A DNA stretch of 64,000 nt from TA-20 sp035935115 (GCA_035935115.1 DASYXK010000001.1:62001-126000); one strand, 5' to 3'; shown: positions 1 to 8,313, counted from the stretch's first letter. The notes: generated by a model from the sequence alone, not told the origin. Numbers and translations: made by a program.

Positions 1-63
1 AGCTCTTAGACCTGCAAGACCAGAACCAACAATTAGCAGATCATGTTCAATCGTATCAACCAT
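1..63 (-). CDS. sdhA: Succinate dehydrogenase/fumarate reductase flavoprotein subunit, N-terminus only
   Basis: Only the first 21 codons are in the window, read on the minus strand from an ATG at 63. They encode a short lead then LLIVGSGLAGLRA, the GxGxxG dinucleotide-binding loop that opens the FAD domain of SdhA/FrdA flavoproteins (complex II, membrane-associated, succinate to fumarate). The gene is cut by the window edge. Other flavoproteins (NadB, thiazole synthase) start similarly, so the SdhA name is inference. It is divergent from the PadR gene. Confidence 0.6.
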   Translation of the reverse strand, partial: MVDTIEHDLLIVGSGLAGLRA

Positions 64-143
64 GTTTAGACATCTTCCTTTTCAAATTAGATAAATATGT
101 CTTGTGAAGAATTCATGCAATTTTATTTCGAATCATTAATATA

Positions 144-168
144 TATCGCTAGCGATATCGCTAGTGAT
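144..168. promoter_or_regulatory. Tandem 12-bp palindromes, probable operator of the PadR gene
   Basis: Two abutting copies of a 12-base palindrome lie at 145-156 (ATCGCTAGCGAT, perfect) and 157-168 (ATCGCTAGTGAT, one mismatch). The first extends to a perfect 14-base palindrome at 144-157. They lie between the divergent sdhA and PadR starts and touch the PadR start codon. A position at the start of a regulator gene suggests autoregulation, but the binding protein is inferred. Confidence 0.5.
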
Positions 169-673
169 GATCTCACAATGGATGCAACGAGTTGGTAGTT
201 CAGTCCCAAGAGGATTCTCCAGATATTTCATACTTGAAGTACTTAAAAAAAATCCAAGCACTGGTAAAGAGATTATTGACAACGCAACAACACAGAGCGG
301 CGGGAGATGGAAGCCTTCACCAGGTCTAATTTATCCTCTACTTGGCAGACTTTTAGATGAGAATTTAATTGAAGAGACAAAAGATGGGAAATACCAGATA
401 ACCAAAAAGGGCAGACTGGTTGCAGATGATCTTGAAACCCTGAATAAAATTGTAAAAAACCAAATGGATGTCATGTTCAGAGTAGGTAATGTAGGCAAAT
501 TTGTAGCCATGGATCTTTTAGAACGCGTAACAAGCATAGGAAATTCGCTTAGTTCCAATGTATCCAATATGACAAAAGAAGAAACTGGAAAATACAAGAA
601 GTTTCTAGAATCTGAACTTCAAAAAATAGAAACCGCAGAAAAAAGGCGCGGTAAGGAAATCAAAGTCAGTTAA
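167..673 (+). CDS. PadR-family winged-helix transcriptional regulator
   Basis: A 168-residue DNA-binding regulator of the PadR type. The N-terminal half carries the family hallmark FILEVLKKNPSTGKEI followed by GLIYPLLGRLLDENLIEE and the wing KYQITKKG, i.e. the three-helix winged domain in which the YPLL stretch forms the recognition helix. The C-terminal part is helical (about residues 95-165, rich in E and K) and probably dimerises. An in-frame GTG lies 3 bases upstream and another ATG at 182, so the start is uncertain; the palindromic repeats at 144-168 overlap the two upstream choices. The gene stands alone, divergent from sdhA. Targets and effector are unknown. Confidence 0.85.
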   Translation: MISQWMQRVGSSVPRGFSRYFILEVLKKNPSTGKEIIDNATTQSGGRWKPSPGLIYPLLGRLLDENLIEETKDGKYQITKKGRLVADDLETLNKIVKNQMDVMFRVGNVGKFVAMDLLERVTSIGNSLSSNVSNMTKEETGKYKKFLESELQKIETAEKRRGKEIKVS

Positions 674-706
674 GCCATAAATAATTGTAAATATCAATAT
701 CAACGA

Positions 707-1570
707 TTGCCAAATCTCAGAAAATTACTTTTTGATAATTCGAAACCTCTTGTGGTTCCAGGTGTCTATGATGCAATAGGAGCAAAAATTGCTCAAAAGG
801 CGGGTTTTGAAGCCATGTTTCAAACAGGTTATGGAACATCTGCGACTTTACTTGGACTACCAGATTATGGATTTATTGGAGCAACTGAAACAACAGAGAA
901 CGCACATAGAATTTGTAGGGCGGTATCTGTTCCAGTAATTGTAGATGCAGACACAGGCTATGGAAATCCGCTTAGCGTATGGAAATTAGTAACAGAGTTA
1001 GAATCAGTAGGAGCAGCAGGAATTTTTCTTGAAGATCAAAAATGGCCAAAAAGATGCGGACATATGTCAGGAAAAGAAGTCATTCCAAAGGAAGAATATT
1101 CTCAGAAATTACAGGCTGCATTAGATGCAAGAAAAAGTAAGGACTTTATCATAGTTGCAAGAACCGATGCAAGGGCACCAGAAGGATTGGATGCTGCAAT
1201 TGAACGAGGACTTGAGTATAAAAAAATTGGAGCTGATGCAATTTTCATAGAAGCCCCAAAATCTATTGATGAGATGAAAAAGATCGGAAGATCAATTAAA
1301 GCTCCTCTAGTTGCAAACATGATAGAAGGAGGTGCAACACCTCTAATTTCTTCTAAAGTGCTACATAAGATGGGGTTTAAGCTTATTCTATATCCGCTCT
1401 CAGTTCTTTTTGCAAATGCTTTTGCATCAATGAAAATATTACATGAACTTAGAAAATCAGGGACTACAACTAGATTAAAGAAAAATGTTGTCAATTTTGA
1501 TCAGTTTAATGAGATTGTAGATCTCACAAAATTCAAGAAAATGGAAAGGAGTTATGTATCAAAAATATAA
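707..1570 (+). CDS. Isocitrate lyase/PEP mutase superfamily enzyme (methylisocitrate-lyase-like)
   Basis: A 287-residue TIM-barrel enzyme of the ICL/PEPM superfamily. It shows VPGVYDAIGAKIA near the N-terminus, the metal-binding VDADTGYGN (Asp80, Asp82) and KRCGH at 115-119, the catalytic-loop signature of lyases in this group. Length and layout fit methylisocitrate lyase PrpB or related C-C lyases acting on 2-hydroxy acids; isocitrate lyase itself is longer. The start is a TTG 33 bases after the PadR stop. The exact substrate cannot be read from the sequence: methylisocitrate lyase, oxaloacetate hydrolase and carboxyphosphonoenolpyruvate mutase are alternatives. Confidence 0.75.
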   Translation: MPNLRKLLFDNSKPLVVPGVYDAIGAKIAQKAGFEAMFQTGYGTSATLLGLPDYGFIGATETTENAHRICRAVSVPVIVDADTGYGNPLSVWKLVTELESVGAAGIFLEDQKWPKRCGHMSGKEVIPKEEYSQKLQAALDARKSKDFIIVARTDARAPEGLDAAIERGLEYKKIGADAIFIEAPKSIDEMKKIGRSIKAPLVANMIEGGATPLISSKVLHKMGFKLILYPLSVLFANAFASMKILHELRKSGTTTRLKKNVVNFDQFNEIVDLTKFKKMERSYVSKI

Positions 1571-1611
1571 AATAACAAAAAGGAGAAAAATTCTCCAAGT
1601 CAAGTAGTTAT

Positions 1612-1896
1612 CTAAGTATTGTTTCTTTTTACTTCGATTTCTATAGTAGAAACATTCCTGTCTCGCCCGTCTGTTGATTTTAGCAGTTCTGAGCCGATTA
1701 TGATGTTTCCAATAGAATACCCAGCATTTTCTGTTTTACGTGCAATTATTTGTGCAACGTCAACAGCTCGCCCAATACTGAGTCCTCTTGCCTTGATAGA
1801 TATTTTTGGTTGGTTTGCCAACTGAATCAGCGTAGAAGTTACATACGCCATCAGCGGCTTTTTGCCTATGTAGATTGTCTCTCTAGACTCGGACAT
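1612..1896 (-). CDS. albA: Alba family DNA/RNA-binding chromatin protein
   Basis: A 94-residue Alba-fold protein that binds DNA and RNA as a dimer and contributes to chromatin and RNA metabolism. The sequence has the typical opening IYIGKKPLMAYVTSTLIQL, then ISIKARGLSIGRAVDVAQII with the conserved basic loop, and a C-terminal beta hairpin ending TIEIEVKRN. Alba normally carries the modified lysine pair near residue 16; here the site is GKKPLMAY. Single gene, convergent with the ICL-family gene and divergent from the secreted-protein gene that follows. Confidence 0.92.
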   Translation of the reverse strand: MSESRETIYIGKKPLMAYVTSTLIQLANQPKISIKARGLSIGRAVDVAQIIARKTENAGYSIGNIIIGSELLKSTDGRDRNVSTIEIEVKRNNT

Positions 1897-1950
1897 GCAA
1901 CGTTCTACACGTTAGGATAATTTAAATCTAAGAATGGAACACGTGATTCG

Positions 1951-2358
1951 ATGAATTTTGCCATACCTTTTTTCCTGTCTTTTTTTATGATCGGATTTGG
2001 TTTTGCTTATGGATACGGTGAAGTTTCTACATCGGATTTTAAGATAGTCAATTCGTTAGGAGAAGATATCAAATCACCAGTGGTAGATCAACAGCTTAAT
2101 TTGCAAACATCACTAAAAAACATCAGCGATAAAAACATCAACTGGGCATACATTGTACAAATAATTGATTCCAACGGGGCTATAATAGATCTGAAATTTG
2201 CAACTGGGTCTTTTCTACAAAATCAAACAATAACAGCCGCACTTTCATGGACCCCCCATTCTGCAGGAAATTATAAAATTGAGACTTTTGTATGGGACAA
2301 CCTACGAGACATTGATGCGTTAGCCCCAAAATCTGCATTTCCCATAACAGTAACATAG
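1951..2358 (+). CDS. Small secreted protein with Ig-like beta fold
   Basis: A 135-residue protein with a signal peptide: a short start, hydrophobic stretch IPFFLSFFMIGFGFAYGYG and cleavage near residue 20-24. The mature part resembles extracellular Ig-like modules: SLKNISDKNINWAYIVQIIDSNG followed by ALSWTPHSAGNYKIETFVW, a pattern seen in thaumarchaeal surface proteins. No catalytic residues, cysteines or sorting tail are visible, and it is short enough to be one domain. Function unknown; probably extracellular or pseudoperiplasmic. Confidence 0.7.
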   Translation: MNFAIPFFLSFFMIGFGFAYGYGEVSTSDFKIVNSLGEDIKSPVVDQQLNLQTSLKNISDKNINWAYIVQIIDSNGAIIDLKFATGSFLQNQTITAALSWTPHSAGNYKIETFVWDNLRDIDALAPKSAFPITVT

Positions 2359-2558
2359 CTAGAGACAAGTCTTCAAATGATTGTTTAATAAATTGTAGTC
2401 ATTCATTTAGTTTGTATAAAAAATAATTACCCATCATTATTTTGTGATTCTAAAAATAAATTAGAAGAAATTTTGATTCTACTGTAAACCTTTTTGCAAG
2501 AATATAACTACGCAAATTATCAGATGAGATGATTGTTTACGTTAAATTATTAAAAAAG

Positions 2559-2632
2559 TGGACCGGGTGGGATTTGAACCCACGATCTCACCCATGCCAA
2601 GGGCGTATCCTACTGGGCTAGACGACCGGCCC
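2559..2632 (-). tRNA. tRNA-Ala (GGC)
   Basis: Folds as a 74-nt cloverleaf on the minus strand with acceptor GGGCCGG/CCGGTCC and discriminator A. It contains the G3:U70 wobble pair that identifies alanine tRNAs. The anticodon loop is TTGGCAT, giving anticodon GGC. The T loop is TTCAAAT. No CCA is encoded and no intron is present. Confidence 0.93.
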
Positions 2633-2766
2633 AACTTCTACAATCAGAGTGGCATTCTGATTTGCATTAACTTTTTTTGTGAGGTTATTAACGTTTAGAT
2701 GGTTCAAGAAATTAACTCAACCAAATCAACATAAGATATTTAACTATCAAATACAGAACTTTTCGC

Positions 2767-3606
2767 GTGGTTGTAGATAATAAAGCAGTTATTACTTATG
2801 TCCAAATTCAAAAAGAAGATCTAGGAGTTTTTAGAATAGTACCAAAAGAAGGGGGCGTACCACAATACAAATCTGGTCAATTCATAACATTAGGAGCGCA
2901 TGTTCCAAGTGAAAATAAAATTATAAGAAGAGCATATTCAATTGCATCCCATCCTGAAAATAAAAAATATGTTGAGTTATACATCAGATGGGTAAGAAAA
3001 CCACTTCCAGGCCGTCTTACTACACAATTATTTAGTGCAAAGGAGGGAGATGAAATAATTTGGGTAAAACCCACTGGTGCTTTTACAATTGAAGAGAAAA
3101 AACCAAATGGTGAACCTGACAATAGAAGAATAGTTTGCTTGGGCGGAGGAACTGGGCTTGCGCCATTTGTTAGTTATGCTCAACATCTACATGATACTGG
3201 AAGCAACAGAGAGATTGTAGTGTTACATGGAGCAAGCTATGTTGATGAACTTGGTTACAGAGATCTTTTGACAAAGATGGAGGAAGAAAGTCTTGATAGA
3301 GGTAAAAATAAGTGGAATTTCAGATACAGAGCATCAATAAGCAGACCACAAGAATGGTTTAACAGATCATGGAGTGGACAAAAAGGAAGAGTAGAAACAT
3401 TTCTGCAATCAAGAGATGGAGAGATGTCTCCTCTTGAGAAGATAGTAGGTGAAAAAATCACCACTGATAATACAGTCTTTTTCATTTGTGGGTGGCAAGG
3501 AACTATAGATGGGTGCATGGATGTTCTTACACCAAAGGGTTTTGTAACTGAAAGAAATAAGAGACCAGATAAGAGCTTTGAGATAAAGTACGAATCATAC
3601 GGTTAA
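2767..3606 (+). CDS. FAD-dependent ferredoxin--NAD(P)+ reductase family protein
   Basis: A 279-residue soluble flavoprotein moving electrons between a carrier such as ferredoxin and NAD(P). An N-terminal FAD barrel contains RRAYSIAS (residues 54-61), the RxYS motif that contacts the flavin, and GRLTTQLF, the phosphate-binding loop. The NAD(P) domain starts at CLGGGTGLAPF (124-134), and an FICGW motif precedes the C-terminus. Length matches bacterial-type Fpr. The start is GTG 2767. It stands alone between tRNA genes. The two 7Fe ferredoxins at 14.3-15.4 kb are possible partners, which is inference. Confidence 0.88.
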   Translation: MVVDNKAVITYVQIQKEDLGVFRIVPKEGGVPQYKSGQFITLGAHVPSENKIIRRAYSIASHPENKKYVELYIRWVRKPLPGRLTTQLFSAKEGDEIIWVKPTGAFTIEEKKPNGEPDNRRIVCLGGGTGLAPFVSYAQHLHDTGSNREIVVLHGASYVDELGYRDLLTKMEEESLDRGKNKWNFRYRASISRPQEWFNRSWSGQKGRVETFLQSRDGEMSPLEKIVGEKITTDNTVFFICGWQGTIDGCMDVLTPKGFVTERNKRPDKSFEIKYESYG

Positions 3607-3657
3607 ATCAAAAATTTCTATTGAAAAGATAATATTGAATATTATTGGCGAGTCTAC

Positions 3658-3733
3658 GGGGACGTAGGTCAGCTTGGTTTAGACTGCCAGCCTCGGGCGC
3701 TGGATGTCGTGGGTTCAAGTCCCATCGCCCCCA
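3658..3733 (+). tRNA. tRNA-Pro (CGG)
   Basis: A 76-nt cloverleaf: acceptor GGGGACG with CGCCCCC, D stem GGTC/GACT, anticodon stem CCAGC/GCTGG with loop CTCGGGC (anticodon CGG), T loop TTCAAGT, discriminator A, no encoded CCA. Position 5 against 68 is an A.C mismatch in an otherwise paired acceptor stem. Confidence 0.88.
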
Positions 3734-3856
3734 GTTATTGAGAAATTTGCATAAGTTGTTTTTCTAGTAAAGTTTCAAATACAATTCACTAACGTATTTG
3801 TTATTTTGTAAAATTGTATCAGCATTGAAATATGACAATATTTGTAAGAGGTATAA

Positions 3857-4453
3857 TTGACTGTTGCAATTTACCTTGCGCATTTGAATCCTGTTACAAA
3901 AGCACATGTAGAGATAATTGAAGAACTAAAAGAAAAAAATGAAGTTCGAGTCATGCCTGTCATATTTATCAATAAAGGCAGAGAGATCAACAGTAGAAGT
4001 TTTCCATTTGGATTTGAATTACGAAAAAAAATGCTTCAATCAGTATTTGGCAATTCCATTTCCATACTATCAAATTACTCGTTTTATGCACCCTTTGCAA
4101 GATACATGCCACCTCTTCTTTCCCCATTTTCTTGGAGAATAAAAAAACAAATTCTAGGTGGTCTAACAGACGATTATTTCACTTACACTGGAGACAAAGC
4201 TGAAGGATTTGTGCTAAAACTCTACGGACTTAACCCTAGAGTTGGAACAAGAAAAACCACCTCCGCCTCTTTTGTAAAACAAAAGATGTTTGAGGCAGCT
4301 CTTGGAAAAGATACAGATTGGGAAAACTATGTTTCGCCAGAAGTCGTAAATATAATTAAAGAGAACTGGGACATTGTAAAAAAATATGCCGCCTCTAAGG
4401 ATTGTACCTATAGAGTTCTTGGAATGAAATTTCCAAGTAACGGTTTCTGGTAG
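3857..4453 (+). CDS. Cytidylyltransferase-like nucleotidyltransferase superfamily protein
   Basis: A 198-residue protein that opens with MTVAIYLAHLNPVTKAH. This resembles the phosphate-binding beta1/HxGH loop of nucleotidylyltransferases such as NMN and pantetheine-phosphate adenylyltransferase. The spacing H9...H17 is kept, but the loop reads LNPVTKAH. The ISTxxxR-like second motif is not clear (GTRKTTSASFVKQKM may replace it), so activity is uncertain. The TTG start follows a GAGGT ribosome-binding site at 3848-3852. Substrate is not predictable; a nucleotide- or CoA-related transferase is an inference. Confidence 0.55.
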   Translation: MTVAIYLAHLNPVTKAHVEIIEELKEKNEVRVMPVIFINKGREINSRSFPFGFELRKKMLQSVFGNSISILSNYSFYAPFARYMPPLLSPFSWRIKKQILGGLTDDYFTYTGDKAEGFVLKLYGLNPRVGTRKTTSASFVKQKMFEAALGKDTDWENYVSPEVVNIIKENWDIVKKYAASKDCTYRVLGMKFPSNGFW

Positions 4454-4479
4454 AAATAGATTAATTACAGACGGCTTCG

Positions 4480-5406
4480 ATGTTTTATATGAAATCTTTT
4501 AGTCCAGAATTTGTTTGGTTTGACGGTAAATTTGTGAAAGATGGTGAAGCAAAGGTTTCTGTTATGACCCATGCAATACATTATGGAACTTCGGTATTTG
4601 AAGGACTTCGAGGGTATTGGAATTCAAAAAATCTCTACATCTTCAGACTAGATGATCATATCAAAAGATTCAGAAATTCAGGTAGAATTTATTCAATTTC
4701 TTTAAAATTTACAAATAAAGAAATTGCTAGTGCAATAATCAATCTCTGTAAGAAAAATGCAGTAAAACAATCATGTTACATAAGACCATTTTATTTTGTT
4801 GGCAGATATGGCATAAACTTGCATATAACAGAAAACGCTCCTACACATACAGCTATAGTGATGTTTCCTTTTGGAGATTTATTTAACAAAAACGGAATAA
4901 AAGCTGGTGTATCGTCTTGGAGACGAATTCATGACATATCAACACCGCCCCTTGCTAAAATGGGTGGGAACTATCTTAACTCAATTTTGGCCACACAAGA
5001 ATGTAAACGAAATGGGTATGATGAAGCAATAATGTTGGATCAATTAGGAAATGTGAGTGAGGCCCCAGGAGAAAACGTGTTTCTTGTAAGGAACTACAAA
5101 TTGATAACCCCTCCAGCAAGCTCATCCGCACTTGAAGGAATAACAAAAGATTCTGTGATAAAAATTGCATATGATTTAGGATACGAAGTTATAGAAAGAG
5201 AGATTACACGCACTGAACTTTACCTATCAGACGAGATTTTTCTTACAGGCACTGCTGCAGAAATTACACCTATCATTTCTGTTGATGGTAAAAAGGTTGG
5301 AATTGGAAAAGCTGGAAATATAGCAAAACAATTGCATTCGACATATTCAGAAATAGTCATGGGCAGAAATGAAAAATACTCCAACTGGATAACTTCGGTG
5401 TACTAA
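4480..5406 (+). CDS. ilvE: Branched-chain amino acid aminotransferase (class IV PLP enzyme)
   Basis: A 308-residue fold-type IV aminotransferase catalysing the last step of Val, Leu and Ile synthesis. It has VWFDGKFV at the N-terminus, HYGTSVFEGLRGY, IRPFYFVG, the PLP lysine in LAKMGGNYLNS (Lys160), and EAPGENVF with the catalytic-site Glu, followed by the phosphate-binding EGITKDSV and TGTAAEITPI. All landmarks are in the usual order and the length is typical. An ATG at 4489 is an equally good start. The gene ends one base before the Gfo/Idh gene, so the two are probably co-transcribed. Confidence 0.95.
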   Translation: MFYMKSFSPEFVWFDGKFVKDGEAKVSVMTHAIHYGTSVFEGLRGYWNSKNLYIFRLDDHIKRFRNSGRIYSISLKFTNKEIASAIINLCKKNAVKQSCYIRPFYFVGRYGINLHITENAPTHTAIVMFPFGDLFNKNGIKAGVSSWRRIHDISTPPLAKMGGNYLNSILATQECKRNGYDEAIMLDQLGNVSEAPGENVFLVRNYKLITPPASSSALEGITKDSVIKIAYDLGYEVIEREITRTELYLSDEIFLTGTAAEITPIISVDGKKVGIGKAGNIAKQLHSTYSEIVMGRNEKYSNWITSVY

Positions 5407-5407
5407 T

Positions 5408-6343
5408 TTGAGAATTGTTCAAATAGGAACTGGTGGATGGGGTAAAAACCATGCAAGAATTCTGTCACAATTGGGCGCACTTTGTGCAGTTTGTGATGCA
5501 GATTCAACTAGAGCAAAAGAATTTGGAGTAAAATACTCTGTAAATCATTACTCGTCTTTAGACACATTATTGGATTCAGAAAAATTTGATGGTGCTTTTG
5601 TTTGTACTCCAACTTCTACACATTTTAAAATTGCAAAAACACTATTAGAGCAAAAGAAAAATATTTTTGTAGAAAAACCCATGACATATCTTTCTCACGA
5701 AGGAGAAGAACTTCAGAAACTTGCAGAAAAAAACAAAGTAGTTCTGACGTGCGGTTATATTGAAAGATTTAATCCAGCAGTTGCTTTGGTCAAAGAGTAC
5801 GTCAAATCAAAAAAATATGGAGAACTCATAATGTTAGAATTCCATCGTGAAAATAGAATGCCTCTTCACATAAAGGATGTAGGAATAATTTATGATACTT
5901 CGGTACACGATATTGATACAGCAATGTGGTTTTTTGATGATACTCCAGAAGTTGTATTTGCAAGATCAGGAAAGATAAAACATGAGCATGAGGATTTTGC
6001 AACCATAATGCTTGGTTTCAGGGATAACAAAGTAGCAGTTATTTCTTCAAATTGGATAACTCCAACAAGAGTAAGAAAATTTAGTGCAGTATGTGGTGAT
6101 GCTATAATATCATCAGACTTTATTTCACAAGAGATAAAGATTGAGACTAATCACGGTACAGAAATTCCAAGAAAAGAAGTTGAGGAACCTCTTCTTTTAG
6201 AAATAAAAAATTTTCTTGCCGCATCTGAAGGGAAAGAAAAAATAATAGTAAAACCTGAACATGCAGTGAATACAACAAAGGTTGCAGAAGCGGCACTTTT
6301 ATCTAGTCAAAAAGGAACTCCAATTTATCTAGATCTTAAATGA
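5408..6343 (+). CDS. Gfo/Idh/MocA family NAD(P)-dependent oxidoreductase
   Basis: A 311-residue two-domain oxidoreductase. The Rossmann domain opens with IVQIGTGGWGKNHARIL, followed by VCTPTSTHF and the family EKPMTY motif that carries the active-site lysine. The C-terminal beta-sheet domain contains CGYIERFNPA and the VHDIDTAMWFF stretch, which holds the catalytic His. Such enzymes oxidise sugars, nucleotide sugars or related diols. The following acyltransferase of left-handed-helix type suggests a nucleotide-sugar modification route, as in UDP-GlcNAc 3-dehydrogenase pathways; this is inference. TTG start, 4-base overlap with the next gene. Confidence 0.85.
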   Translation: MRIVQIGTGGWGKNHARILSQLGALCAVCDADSTRAKEFGVKYSVNHYSSLDTLLDSEKFDGAFVCTPTSTHFKIAKTLLEQKKNIFVEKPMTYLSHEGEELQKLAEKNKVVLTCGYIERFNPAVALVKEYVKSKKYGELIMLEFHRENRMPLHIKDVGIIYDTSVHDIDTAMWFFDDTPEVVFARSGKIKHEHEDFATIMLGFRDNKVAVISSNWITPTRVRKFSAVCGDAIISSDFISQEIKIETNHGTEIPRKEVEEPLLLEIKNFLAASEGKEKIIVKPEHAVNTTKVAEAALLSSQKGTPIYLDLK

Positions 6344-6609
6344 ACAAAAAAATGATGGAAATGTTGGCATGTCCTATAGACAAACATTTTCCTCTAGAAA
6401 TTTTTGAATCAAATTCAAAAGAACAGACAGTATTTGAGGGTGCCATATATTGCTCAAAATGTTCTAGATTTTATCCCATAATAGAAGAAATTCCTATAAT
6501 GTTGCCTGATGAGTTGAGAAACAAGGATCAAGATATTGAATTTCTAAAAAGAAATCAATCAAAGTTGCCTGAAAAAATAATTAAACAGGCATCACCGTGG
6601 CACTTGTGA
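6340..6609 (+). CDS. Trm112-like zinc-binding protein
   Basis: An 89-residue member of the Trm112/UPF0434 family. It carries CPIDKHFPLEI near the N-terminus and YCSKCSRFYPIIEEIPIMLPDEL, the Cys-rich zinc knuckle and the IPIMLP strand typical of the family. In archaea and eukaryotes Trm112 is the activating subunit of RNA and release-factor methyltransferases. It is read through a 4-base overlap from the upstream dehydrogenase gene and overlaps the next gene by 13 bases, so it lies inside what looks like a sugar-modification operon. A role as partner of a methyltransferase encoded elsewhere is inference. Confidence 0.75.
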   Translation: MNKKMMEMLACPIDKHFPLEIFESNSKEQTVFEGAIYCSKCSRFYPIIEEIPIMLPDELRNKDQDIEFLKRNQSKLPEKIIKQASPWHL

Positions 6610-7091
6610 TAACCTTGGTAACAAACTTTGTCTCAGAAAAAGCAAAGATAGGAAAGAACGTCAGAATATGGCATTTTGCATATGTTGGTGATAATACAGA
6701 AATTGGTGATAATGTGAAAATTGGTTCTCTAGCACATGTGGATTATAATGTAAAAATAGGAGAAAATACAATGATTGAGGGCATGGTTTACATCCCACCT
6801 CTTTCTAGGATAGGGAAAAATGTTTTCATTGGCCCTGCCGCTGCTCTTACAAATGACCCATATCCTGCAAGTAAAAAGATGATTGGTGTAACCATAGAAG
6901 ATGGTGCGGTTATTGGCTCGCGCGCCGTAATAAAAGCAGGAGTTACCGTTGGAAAAAACAGCGTTGTTGCAATGGGAGCTGTTGTTACAAAAGATGTACC
7001 TTCTGATACAGTGGTAGTAGGAGTACCTGCTAAAATCAAATATTCTAGAGAAGAATATAATAAAAAGAAGAAAAAGTGGGAAAATATTTAA
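6597..7091 (+). CDS. Hexapeptide-repeat acyltransferase (left-handed beta helix)
   Basis: A 164-residue protein built from hexapeptide repeats: AKIGKNVRIWHFAYVGDNTEIGDNVKIGSLAHV and onwards, ending with AVIGSRAVIKAGVTVGKNSVVAMGAVVTKDVPSDTVVVGVPAK, the normal C-terminal signature of WbbJ/NeuD/WlbB-type O- or N-acetyltransferases. These trimeric enzymes acetylate sugars or nucleotide sugars. The start is GTG 6597; GTG 6606 or a later TTG is possible, since the family usually begins close to VTNFVSE. Together with the Gfo/Idh gene it suggests acetylated amino-sugar synthesis for surface glycans (inference). Its stop overlaps the convergent small membrane protein gene. Confidence 0.85.
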   Translation: MALVITLVTNFVSEKAKIGKNVRIWHFAYVGDNTEIGDNVKIGSLAHVDYNVKIGENTMIEGMVYIPPLSRIGKNVFIGPAAALTNDPYPASKKMIGVTIEDGAVIGSRAVIKAGVTVGKNSVVAMGAVVTKDVPSDTVVVGVPAKIKYSREEYNKKKKKWENI

Positions 7092-7321
7092 TTTTTTATC
7101 TGTTTGTGGAAGATCCAATTTTTTATTTTTGAAAGAGTAAAAATCCAAACAATCACCAATATCATTGCAATAAGCGCTTTGATTCCAGAATCTAAGATTG
7201 AATCAAATTTACCATGTCCATTAATTGTCAAAGGAGCAATAATTGAAATCAATAATCCACCTCCCACGATAATTAAAACCCACATTACAAATACAAATAA
7301 AAAAATTTGAGTCCCTTTCAT
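7088..7321 (-). CDS. Small two-helix membrane protein
   Basis: A 77-residue hydrophobic protein with two predicted membrane helices, IFLFVFVMWVLIIVGGGLLISII and ALIAMILVIVWIFTL, and a basic C-terminus. Its ATG overlaps the stop of the GlcNAc-1-phosphate transferase gene as ATGA, indicating translational coupling. I do not recognise the family. It may be an accessory subunit of the upstream glycosyl-1-phosphate transferase, which is inference from coupling only. Confidence 0.6.
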   Translation of the reverse strand: MKGTQIFLFVFVMWVLIIVGGGLLISIIAPLTINGHGKFDSILDSGIKALIAMILVIVWIFTLSKIKNWIFHKQIKN

Positions 7322-8313
7322 ATTTTTACACCCATCATAAAGGCAGTTACTATTGCAAGTACTGCAGAAAAAACAGCTAGCCTAAAAATTACAAGCCCAA
7401 CTTGTCTTTCTGTCATTGGTCCACCTGCCAGAATCAATCTTACTAGAGTGATAGGCGCATCTTTATCTGTGGTGGCTATCAGCTTAAAGTCATCAGTATG
7501 AGTAACTGGATTTGATTTTATCTGTCTATGCTCAATTATACGTTTAACACTTGATAAAAATAGAAATGAGTTTATCACTGCTGGTAATAATGCTACTGCC
7601 GCTATTATTTCCACATGGCCAACTATTGCTAAAACTCCATACATTGCACCAAGAGTAAGTGCTCCCGAGTCACCTGGAAATATTCTACTTGGAAATTTAT
7701 GATATTTGTAAAATGCTAATGAGACAAATCCTAATGGAAGACTTGCAAGAGCAATGTCATAATTATGAATTATGAATAGGGATATGGTAAGAGCAAAACT
7801 TGCAATGGTCATAAATCCACTTGCCACCCCATTGAGAACATCAATTGAATTTACGGTATTGCCAGTTACAGGAATCATGAAAATTACTAGTGCAATATAC
7901 AGTGCAGGAATCCTGACAGTACCAAAGAGTGGAAACGAGAGATGTGGATCATACGTTCCAAGCAAAATAATTGGAATGGCAGAGATGGCAAGTGCAACAG
8001 GCTTAAACCATCCACCAAGAACCTTTCGATCATCTATTAGTCCTACTATAAAGGCAAGCGATGTTGTGATTAATATGGCCAATATTTCAGCAGTAGGAAA
8101 AAAGACATACAAAGTGAATTCAGATGCCAAAATTCCAACAAGTATAGAAGGACCTCCAGGTCTTGGCACCATGGCTCCTCCAACTCTATTGTAATCTTTT
8201 ACTGTAAGATTTCTTTTTTCTAATACTTTTATTAAAAATGGAGTTGTTATGTAAACAGAAAAAAAAGCAATAGCTGAAACTAGGATGGCAAGAATGATTT
8301 TGTCTAGCATCAT
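7318..8313 (-). CDS. UDP-GlcNAc:polyprenyl-phosphate GlcNAc-1-phosphate transferase (MraY/DPAGT1 family)
   Basis: A 331-residue polytopic membrane enzyme of the GPT family, which loads a sugar phosphate from UDP-GlcNAc onto dolichyl phosphate at the start of N-glycan synthesis. It shows about ten hydrophobic segments and the family landmarks VPRPGGPSI, GLIDDRKVLGG (Asp94, Asp95), NSIDVLNG (155-162) and the cytoplasmic FPGDSGAL. The DDRK and NSIDVLNG motifs are the Mg/UDP-binding residues. The NSIDVLNG spelling is closer to eukaryotic DPAGT1/archaeal AglH than to bacterial MraY, fitting an organism without murein. It overlaps the stop of hel308 by 4 bases. Confidence 0.88.
   Translation of the reverse strand: MMLDKIILAILVSAIAFFSVYITTPFLIKVLEKRNLTVKDYNRVGGAMVPRPGGPSILVGILASEFTLYVFFPTAEILAILITTSLAFIVGLIDDRKVLGGWFKPVALAISAIPIILLGTYDPHLSFPLFGTVRIPALYIALVIFMIPVTGNTVNSIDVLNGVASGFMTIASFALTISLFIIHNYDIALASLPLGFVSLAFYKYHKFPSRIFPGDSGALTLGAMYGVLAIVGHVEIIAAVALLPAVINSFLFLSSVKRIIEHRQIKSNPVTHTDDFKLIATTDKDAPITLVRLILAGGPMTERQVGLVIFRLAVFSAVLAIVTAFMMGVKI

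Noticed and set aside
6729..7148. 139-codon open frame opposite the acyltransferase gene
   Set aside because: It mirrors the hexapeptide repeats of the real gene, reads as Asn/Cys/Tyr-rich noise and spans two confident genes.
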